In this document: positions 1-7,100 of the stretch, in pieces
Position numbering within the stretch: position 1 is the stretch's first letter
Layout of the letters: each line of letters starts with the position of its first letter
Assembly (NCBI GenBank): GCA_025698895.1
Contig: JAILWO010000004.1
Location: forward strand, 193,936-229,283
Source: Rhizobiaceae bacterium
GTDB lineage: Bacteria > Pseudomonadota > Alphaproteobacteria > Rhizobiales > Rhizobiaceae
Length of the DNA: 35,348 nt
Direction: 5' to 3'
The notes under the pieces: generated by a model
Seen by the model: the letters and a program-made list of their open reading frames with translations, nothing else
The model's database searches: none
What the model was told of the DNA's origin: nothing
Position numbers and translations under genes: made by a program

Positions 1-1
1 G

Positions 2-814
2 CGCCGCCGGTGGGACCCATTGGGCATCGTCGTCGGCCTGGGAAAGACGATGTATGCCGCGCGCGACGATTTCCTGATGGCCATGCACATGCTCGGCGCG
101 ACGATCCGCGGCGCCCAGATGAAGGAGGGCCGGGGGCACGCCGTCAACGTCGCCTCGATCGCCACGCATATCGACCGGATGGGCATCGGCGCCATTCCGG
201 TCGTGGTCCTGATGTCGGCCATCGTGGGCGCCATCGTGGCCCAGCAGGGCGCCTTCCAGCTGCGCTATTTCGGCGCGGAGATCTTCGTCGTCGATCTCGT
301 CGGCATCCTGGTCTGGCGCGAACTCGGCGTGTTGCTGACCGCGATCATGATCGCCGGCCGCTCGGGCAGCGCGATCACCGCCGAGATCGGCTCCATGAAG
401 ATGCGCGAGGAGGTCGACGCGCTGACCGTGATCGGGCTCAATCCGGTCGGCGTACTGGTCTTCCCGCGCCTGATCGCGCTGATGGTGGCGCTGCCGTGCC
501 TCACGGTCGCTGCCAATTTCGCCGCGATCGGCGGCGCGATGCTCACGACATGGTTCTATTCGGGCATTTCTCCGCAGGCCTTCGTGGACCGGATGCGCGA
601 CACGATCGACCTGTCGACCATCTTCGCGGGCCTCATCAAGGCGCCCTTCATGGCGATCATCATCGGCATCGTCGGCTCGGTCGAGGGCATGCAGGTGGGT
701 GGAAGCGCCGAATCGCTCGGCAAGCAGGTGACGAAATCGGTGGTGAAGGCGATTTTCATCGTCATCGTCGTCGACGGCCTGTTCGCCATGTTCTACGCGG
801 CGATCGACTTCTGA
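2..814 (+). CDS. mlaE: MlaE-family ABC lipid transporter permease (5' end outside window)
   Basis: Inner-membrane permease of an MCE/Mla-type ABC transporter that moves phospholipid between inner and outer membranes. The open frame runs in from the left edge, so the N-terminus is missing; the first in-window start-like codon (TTG at 20) is probably internal, because the frame is coding before it. The visible 270 residues contain several hydrophobic segments. They also carry the family's conserved cytoplasmic signature, with GRSGSAITAEIG followed by MKMREEVDALTVIGLNP, the coupling region that contacts the ATPase. Alphaproteobacterial members often carry an N-terminal STAS-like domain, which would lie upstream and cannot be seen. 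The stop codon overlaps the start of the ATPase gene (TGATG at 812-816), a sign of translational coupling. The family call is secure; the transported lipid and its direction are inferred from relatives. Confidence 0.93.
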   Translation, partial: RRRWDPLGIVVGLGKTMYAARDDFLMAMHMLGATIRGAQMKEGRGHAVNVASIATHIDRMGIGAIPVVVLMSAIVGAIVAQQGAFQLRYFGAEIFVVDLVGILVWRELGVLLTAIMIAGRSGSAITAEIGSMKMREEVDALTVIGLNPVGVLVFPRLIALMVALPCLTVAANFAAIGGAMLTTWFYSGISPQAFVDRMRDTIDLSTIFAGLIKAPFMAIIIGIVGSVEGMQVGGSAESLGKQVTKSVVKAIFIVIVVDGLFAMFYAAIDF

Positions 815-1641
815 TGGCCCGGGAACCCACCAGCCCCGCCGCCGCGGACAACGGTCACGAGGTCATCCTGTCGGTGCGCGACGTCTCGGTCGCGTTCGGA
901 GAGAAGGTGATCCTGGACCGCCTGTCGCTCGACGTGCGGCGCGGCGAGATACTGGGTTTTATCGGTCCGTCCGGCTCGGGCAAGTCCGTGCTGCTGCGGG
1001 CGGTGCTCGGACTGACGCCGAAGCAGTCGGGTAGCATCCACCTGTTCGGCTCCGACCTGGACGAGATCGACGATGAGGAAGACCGCCTCGCACTCGACAT
1101 GCGGGTTGGCGTGCTGTTCCAGCACGGCGCCCTGTTTTCGGCGCTGACCGTGCTGGAGAACATCCAGGTGCCGATGCGCGAATATCTGGACCTTCCCAAG
1201 CCGCTCATGGACGAGCTCGCGCGCGTCAAGATCGACCTGGTGGGCCTGTCGCAGGACGCGGCGTTGAAGTTTCCGTCGGAACTCTCGGGCGGCATGATCA
1301 AGCGCGCGGCGCTGGCGCGGGCGCTGGCGATCGATCCCGAGATCGTGTTCCTTGACGAGCCGACATCGGGCCTCGACCCGATTGGCGCGGCCGATTTCGA
1401 CGAACTGGTCGCCAAGCTGCGGGACACGCTCGGCCTGACCGTCTACATGGTCACGCACGACCTCGACAGCCTGTTCTCCGTGTGCGACCGGATCGCGGTG
1501 CTTGGGGAAAAACGCGTCCTGATCGAAGGGACGGTGCAGGAGATGCTCGAATTCGATCATCCCTGGGTGAAATCCTACTTCCGGGGCAAGCGCGCCCGTC
1601 AGCTCGACCTGACGACGCGCAAGCAGGTTCAGACGGCGTAG
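814..1641 (+). CDS. mlaF: MlaF-family ABC transporter ATP-binding protein
   Basis: Cytoplasmic ATPase that drives the MCE/Mla lipid transporter together with the overlapping permease gene. The 275-residue product has every expected ABC motif: Walker A GPSGSGKS at residues 51-58, signature LSGG at about 157-160, Walker B IVFLDEP starting at residue 177, and an H-loop histidine in VTHDLDSL. The signature continues as MIKRAALARAL, the form typical of the Mla/Ttg2A group and unlike the QQR form of importer ATPases. The start is the ATG inside the permease stop (TGATG), so there is no intergenic space. A longer frame open upstream from position 10 is only the permease region read in another phase. 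The next gene, the MCE protein, follows after 15 bases with a GGGAAGG-like ribosome site, so the genes form one operon. Confidence 0.95.
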   Translation: MAREPTSPAAADNGHEVILSVRDVSVAFGEKVILDRLSLDVRRGEILGFIGPSGSGKSVLLRAVLGLTPKQSGSIHLFGSDLDEIDDEEDRLALDMRVGVLFQHGALFSALTVLENIQVPMREYLDLPKPLMDELARVKIDLVGLSQDAALKFPSELSGGMIKRAALARALAIDPEIVFLDEPTSGLDPIGAADFDELVAKLRDTLGLTVYMVTHDLDSLFSVCDRIAVLGEKRVLIEGTVQEMLEFDHPWVKSYFRGKRARQLDLTTRKQVQTA

Positions 1642-1656
1642 CGGGAAGGCGGGCGC

Positions 1657-3318
1657 ATGGAGACTCGGGCCAATTATGTCGCGGTGGGCGTGTTCACGCT
1701 GGTGGCCATCCTGGCCGCCTTCGCGTTCGTCTACTGGACGGCCGGGATCGGCGGCGGCACCGAAACCGCGCAGCTGCGCTTCCGCATTCCCGGCTCGGCG
1801 TCGGGGCTGGGGCGTGGCAGCGCCGTGCTGTTCAACGGCGTCAAGGTCGGCGACGTGACGCGGGTCTATATCGACGCCAACGATCCGGGTATCGCCATCG
1901 CCGACAGCCGCGTCGACCGCATAACGCCGATCACCGCATCCACCACGGCCGTCATCGGCATCGCCGGCCTGACAGGCCAGGCCAATATCGAGATCAAGGG
2001 CGGCAATCCGGGCGAGCCGAGCCTTTTCGATTTGGCCGAGGAAGAGGGCAAGGTGGCCGAGATCATCGCCGACCCGTCCGCGGTCACCAACTTGCTGCAG
2101 ACGGCGCAGGACATCTTCACGCGCGCCGATTCGGTGCTCGGCCAGCTCGAGGGCTTCGTACAGGACGCGCGCGGCCCGCTGACGCAGACCGTCGAGAACG
2201 TGCAGACCTTCTCCGACGCGCTCGGCCGCAATGCCGACGGCATCGACCGCTTCCTGGAGAATTTCGGCACGCTGTCGGATTCGCTCGGCGGCGTCTCGGA
2301 GCGCCTCGACACGACGCTGGAAGCGGCCGAGGAGCTGATCCGCGCGGTCGATCGCGAGAAGGTGGCCACGATCGTCAACGACGTCGAGACCTTCACCGGG
2401 TCGCTGCGCAACGCCTCGGCCGGCATCGACCAGGTGCTCACGCAGGTCACCGAGGCGGCCGGCGCGATCAACCGGTTTTCCCAGGACGCGGCCGAGACGA
2501 TCTCCACGGTGGAAGGCCTGCTGGATGGTGTCGAGCCCGGCAGCGTGGCCCGCTCGATCGCCAATATCGAGGAGGTGAGCACACAGGCACGCACCGTCGT
2601 GGACGACGTGTCGAAGGTGACGTCCAAGGTCGGCGAGCGTGCCGAGGACATCGACCAGATCATCGCCGACGCGCGCGAACTGTCGGGCCGGCTCAATCAG
2701 GCCACCGTGCGGATCGACACGATCATGGCCAATGTGGATACGGCCGTGTCGAACATCTCGACCTTTTCGGACACCGCGACGGGAACCGCCCAGCGGATCG
2801 ATCGCATTCTCGACAGCGTCGATCCCGAGGACGTGCGGACCTCGATCGACAACATAGCGCGCGCTTCCGAAACGGCGCGTCAGGCGGTCGAGGACGTGTC
2901 CAAGGTAACCACGACCTTCGGCGAACGCTCCAAGGACATCGACCAGATCATCACCGACTCGAGGCTTCTGGCCGAGCGGCTTTCCCACGCCTCGATCCGT
3001 GTCGACGGCGTGCTGGCCAAGATCGACTCGATGCTCGGCTCGGGCGAGGCGGAAGGGCTGATCGCCGACGCCAGCGAGACGCTCGCCTCATTCCGCCAGG
3101 TCGCCGATACGCTCAATGCGCGCCTCGGAACCATCACCGACGGGCTTGCGCGCTTCTCCGGCCAGGGGCTGCGTGACGTCGAGGGGCTGGTGCGTGACGC
3201 GCGCCGGTCGATCAGCCGCATCGAGCGTGCTGTCACCGACCTGGAGCGCAATCCGCAGCGCATCATCACCGGAGGCGAGGGCAGGGTGCGCGAGTATGAC
3301 GGGAGGACCCGGCGTTGA
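1657..3318 (+). CDS. mlaD: MlaD-like MCE-domain protein with long helical C-terminal tail
   Basis: Periplasmic, inner-membrane-anchored MCE protein, the lipid-binding component of the transporter encoded just upstream. The 553 residues begin with a short cytoplasmic stretch and one membrane helix (about residues 8-28, ending FAFVYWTAGI). An MCE domain of roughly 80 residues follows (about 37-115), containing VLFNGVKVGDV and GLTGQANIEIKGG. The remaining 430 residues are predicted helical, rich in Ala, Asp, Glu, Ser and Thr and poor in Cys and Trp. E. coli MlaD is about 180 residues, so this belongs to the long-tailed class in which the tail may span part of the periplasm. The tail contains an internal duplication: residues 293-361 align without gaps to 389-457 at 35 of 69 identical positions. 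A spanning role for the tail is inference. Confidence 0.92.
   Translation: METRANYVAVGVFTLVAILAAFAFVYWTAGIGGGTETAQLRFRIPGSASGLGRGSAVLFNGVKVGDVTRVYIDANDPGIAIADSRVDRITPITASTTAVIGIAGLTGQANIEIKGGNPGEPSLFDLAEEEGKVAEIIADPSAVTNLLQTAQDIFTRADSVLGQLEGFVQDARGPLTQTVENVQTFSDALGRNADGIDRFLENFGTLSDSLGGVSERLDTTLEAAEELIRAVDREKVATIVNDVETFTGSLRNASAGIDQVLTQVTEAAGAINRFSQDAAETISTVEGLLDGVEPGSVARSIANIEEVSTQARTVVDDVSKVTSKVGERAEDIDQIIADARELSGRLNQATVRIDTIMANVDTAVSNISTFSDTATGTAQRIDRILDSVDPEDVRTSIDNIARASETARQAVEDVSKVTTTFGERSKDIDQIITDSRLLAERLSHASIRVDGVLAKIDSMLGSGEAEGLIADASETLASFRQVADTLNARLGTITDGLARFSGQGLRDVEGLVRDARRSISRIERAVTDLERNPQRIITGGEGRVREYDGRTRR
2533..3027 (+). repeat. 96-residue-period internal duplication in the MlaD-like tail
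   Basis: Two 69-residue blocks of the MCE protein, residues 293-361 and 389-457, are 96 residues (288 bases) apart and align without gaps at about 51% identity. Shared landmarks include DVSKVT, GER and DIDQII. The spacing and the helical character suggest the tail grew by duplication of a structural unit. Confidence 0.75.
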
Positions 3319-3412
3319 CCGGCGCCGGGAGAGACGGCAAGAACGGGGCGGACGCGCGCCGCGCGCCCACGCGGCCGGGGCGGGCCGTGACGTGGAGGGG
3401 AGTACGCATCCC

Positions 3413-4024
3413 GTGTTCAGTTCGATGAGTTGCCTTCTTCGCGCGGGTGCGGCCGTCGGCCTCCTGGCGGCCCTCGCCGGCTGCGCGGCGCTGGGCGCCA
3501 GGCCGGCGCCGCTCGACACCTACGAGCTGACCGCGCCGGCGGGCGGCGTGGAGGCGCGCCGGGGCGGCGGACGCCAGATCCTCGTGCCGGAACCGTCGGC
3601 GCTGAAGTCGCTCGACGGGCAGGAGATCGTCATCAAACCTTCCGCCGGCTCCATCGAGTTCCTGAAGGGCGCGCAATGGTCGGACCGCCTGCCGCGCGTC
3701 GTGCAAGCGCGGCTGGCCGAGGCGTTGCAGCGTTCGGGCCGCTTCGGCGGCGTCGGCCTGCCGGGCGAGGGGTTGGCGATCGACTATCAGGTGATCGTCG
3801 AGATACGCTCCTTCGAGATCGAGGTGGCCGGCGCCGACCGCGCGCGCGTGGGCCTGTTCGTCAAGCTGCTCAACGATCGCAACGGCACGGTGCGTGCCTC
3901 GCGGCTTTTCGAGGCGGCCGCCCCGGTCTCGGGCACGGGCAATGACGCCTTCGTGGCCGCGCTCGACCGCGCCTTCAACCAGGCCGCGGCCGAAATCGTG
4001 GCCTGGACGGCGGGCGGGGTCTGA
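3413..4024 (+). CDS. ABC-type transport auxiliary lipoprotein (PqiC/YmbA-like)
   Basis: Probable outer-membrane lipoprotein partner of the MCE transporter, placed last in the operon. From the GTG at 3413 the product is 203 residues with a signal peptide and a lipobox, LAGC, whose cysteine is residue 24. The mature part begins with YELTAPAG and contains ILVPEPSALKSLDGQEIVI and WSDRLPRVVQARLAEAL, the pattern of the auxiliary lipoprotein domain found in PqiC/YmbA proteins. I prefer the GTG because a GGAGGGG site (3394-3400) lies 12 bases before it; an ATG at 3425 would put that site 24 bases away. The lipobox is intact from either start. Proteins of this type sit with MCE ATPase operons in alphaproteobacteria and are thought to form the outer-membrane end of the lipid path. 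The domain call is good; the precise role is inferred. Confidence 0.85.
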   Translation: MFSSMSCLLRAGAAVGLLAALAGCAALGARPAPLDTYELTAPAGGVEARRGGGRQILVPEPSALKSLDGQEIVIKPSAGSIEFLKGAQWSDRLPRVVQARLAEALQRSGRFGGVGLPGEGLAIDYQVIVEIRSFEIEVAGADRARVGLFVKLLNDRNGTVRASRLFEAAAPVSGTGNDAFVAALDRAFNQAAAEIVAWTAGGV

Positions 4025-4062
4025 TAGGGCCCCGACATCGCCGGAACCGGACGATCAAACGA

Positions 4063-4094
4063 GAAGAGGCGGGCCCAGGCCCGCCTCTTCTTTT
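4063..4094 (+). terminator. Rho-independent terminator after the MCE operon
   Basis: A perfect 12-bp stem, GAAGAGGCGGGC paired with GCCCGCCTCTTC, with a 4-base loop and a following TTTT. It lies 38 bases after the lipoprotein stop and before the convergent giant gene. The T-run is on the plus strand, so it mainly ends the lipid-transport transcript. Confidence 0.9.
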
Positions 4095-4115
4095 GTCCGG
4101 TCGCCGGATGGTCTG

Positions 4116-7100
4116 CTACCGCAGCCGGCCGCTGGCATGGGCCAGCATCGTGTAGACCTTGCCGGTGTCCGAGGTCAGGTAGGTCTGCGACATGATGCCG
4201 TCGCGGTCGTTGCGGGCCACGTCCTTGAGCAGCTTCTCGAAATCGTCGCAGTAGCGGTCCACGGCCGAGCGGAACTCGCGGTCGGCCTTGTATTTGCGGC
4301 TGATCTCGTCGAAGGTCTGTTGGCCCTTCAGCGTGTAGAGACGGCGCGTGAAGATGTTGCGCTCGCCGCGATGATAACGCTCCCACAACTCCACGGACGC
4401 CTCGTGGTCGATGGCGCGCGCGATGTCGACCGACAGCGAATTGAGCGATTCCACCACATGCAGAGGAGAGCGCTCCGCCTGGGTCGGCTTGCCGCCGGAA
4501 GGCGTGATCGCGCCGGCCTCCTCGTCACGCGAGGCGCCGCGCAGGAGATCGCGGACCCAGCCGCCTGTGGCCGCGCCACCTGGGGCTGCCGCCTGCGGGG
4601 CCGGGGCGGCATCGAGGCTGCCGCGTATCGGCGTTTCGGCCGGCCGCGGCGCGGAATGCGCCGGCGCCGGACGGGCCGGGGCCTCGGCGACCGCCGGTGC
4701 CCGATAAGGTTCGGGACGGGCCGGCTCGACGCGGGCCGGCTCCGGACGCGGCGCGGGCTCCGCGACGTCGAACATCCGGCCGGACTTGGCGACGATGTCG
4801 GAAAGCTCCTTGAGCGCCCTGATCTGCTCGGACACGGCCCGGCGCATGGCGGTGGTCGACTCCTTCGCCTCCTCGGGCATGTCGAGCACGCCGCGCTTGA
4901 GTTCGGCGCGGGTCTGGTCCAGCTCCGCGCGGATCGCGGAGGCGGTCTTGCGGATTTCCGACGTCGCGTCGGCGAAGCGCTGCGAGGCGGTGTCGATGAC
5001 CTCGGCCATGGCGGCGCGGATGCGCTCGGTCGATTCCTTCGTCTTGCCCTCGGCCTTCTCGATCGTGTCGGAGACCAGGCCCTCGAAGGACCGCATCGTC
5101 TTTTCGATCTCCTCGGATTTCCTGACCAGGCCGACGGCGAGTTCCTCCAGCGCCGACTGGCGGCCGTCGAGCGTGTTTGACAGCGTCGACTGGGCGGAGC
5201 CGAGAAGGTCCGACGCGCTCGACAGCATCCGGCTGTGCTCGTCGAAGCGGCTGGCGATATGCGCGATCTCCTTGAGCGTCGAGGACGACAATTCCGTCAG
5301 GCGTCCCGCATTGGCATCGATCAGGCGCGCGGAGCTCGAGAACGTCTCGGCGGCCTTGCTGGCCGTGTCGGCGAAGGATTGCGTCGTGCCGGCCAGCCTC
5401 TCGTCGATGCCCGACAGGTTCTCCGACGCGGACTCGATCAGGCCGGCCAGCTTCGAGTTGGAGGCCGACAGGCGGTCGATCAGCGCCGAGACGCTTTCCG
5501 ACAGGTTGTTCTGGACGCTCTCCACGGCCGTCAGCGTTTCGGCGGTCCGGTTGGCCAGCGCATTGACCAGTTCGGTGTTTTCGGTGCGCAGGCGCTCGGT
5601 CGCGTGGTGCGTCGCTTCCTCCAGGCTCTTCTGGAGTTCGCCTCCCGAGGCGGCGAAGCGTTCGACCAGCGGCTTTGCCTGCTCGTCGAGGATCGCCGCG
5701 ATCTGGGCCGAGCGCTCGGCCAGCATCGAGTTCAGTTCCTGGGTGCGCTCGGCGAGCGTGCGGGCCGCGTCCGTGGTGCGCTGGCCGATATGGCTGTTGA
5801 CCGCAGAGAAGGTCTCCGCGATGGCCGAGGCCCGCTCGCGCAGGTCCTCGTCCGCCTTCTGCACCTGCTCGATGAGCCGCTGGCCTATCGTCTCGGCGCC
5901 CTGGGCAAGGCGGGTTTCGGCGTCCGCGATCTGGCTGCCGACACGGCTGACCACGGAGGAGGCGCCGTCGCCGAGGCGCTGCTCGATATTGTCGAGGGCA
6001 GCCTCTATGGCGCCGGCGCGGGCGTCGAGCTCGGCGGAGGTCTGGTGCGTGCGCTGGATGATGCGCTGGTCAACCTCGTCGAACGCGGCGGCGACCTCGC
6101 CGGCCCTGGCCGCGATCGCGGCCGCGCGTTCCTCTGCCTTGGCGGCAAGCGCGCCTCCGGCCTCGTCGAAGGTGGCGGCAACCTCGCCGGCGCGGGCTGC
6201 GATCGCCGCGGCACGCTCCTCGGCCTTGGCGGCGAGCGCGCCTCCAGCCTCGTCGAAGCTGGCCACAATCCGCGCCTGCCTCTCGGCAAGGCGCTGGTCG
6301 AGGTCGGCGAGCCGCGACGCGAGGCTCTCGTCGACGCCCTCGAAGGTGCGGGTGAAGTCGGCGGCGCGCGCCGACAGCGACTGGCCGGCGGCTTCTACCC
6401 GCTCCGCGATCTGCTGGTCGGCGTCGTCGAAGGTCCTGGCGATGTCGGCCGTGCGAAGCTGCAGGATCTCCGACGTCATGTCGACGCGGCGGGCGATGCG
6501 CTCGTCGGCGTCGTCGAAGGCCCTGCCGGCCTCGGTCGACAGTGCGGCGGTGACTTCCATCACCTTGTCGCGCAGGGAACCGGCCACCGTGACGGCGGTG
6601 CTCTCGAGCACCGAGCGGACATTGTCGACGCCGACCGAAAGGGCGCGTTCCATCGTGCCGGTGCGCTCCTCGATCACGCCGGTCTGACGCTGGAAGGCTT
6701 CCTCTATACGGTCGATTTCGGCCGCGATGCCGGCTGTGACCTCGCCGCGTCCGTCGGCGATGCGCTGGATGTGGTCGGTCACGGCGCGGTCGATCTCGGC
6801 GCGCGCCTCCGTCAGCTTCCTGAGATCATCGTCGAGCGCGCCGGTCAGGAAGGCTCTGCCCTCGGCGAGCTTGCCGACATGGCTCGTGACGATGTCGTCG
6901 ATCTGGGCGCGTGTCTCGGCCAGCTTGGCGAGGTCGTCTTCCAGGGCCGAGGAAATGCGTCCGCGCCCTTCCTCGTATGCGCCGACCTGCTGGCGTACTG
7001 CATCGCCGATCCGCGCCATGTCGGCCTCGAGCGTGGCGATGACTTCGTCGCGAGCTCCCGAGATGGCCTTCACGTGAGACGACACGACATCCTCGATGCC

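Noticed and set aside
793-2988. A 731-codon minus-strand frame across the MCE operon
   Set aside because: It is antisense to three genes with clear motifs; its product is Arg/Asp/His-rich without family features.
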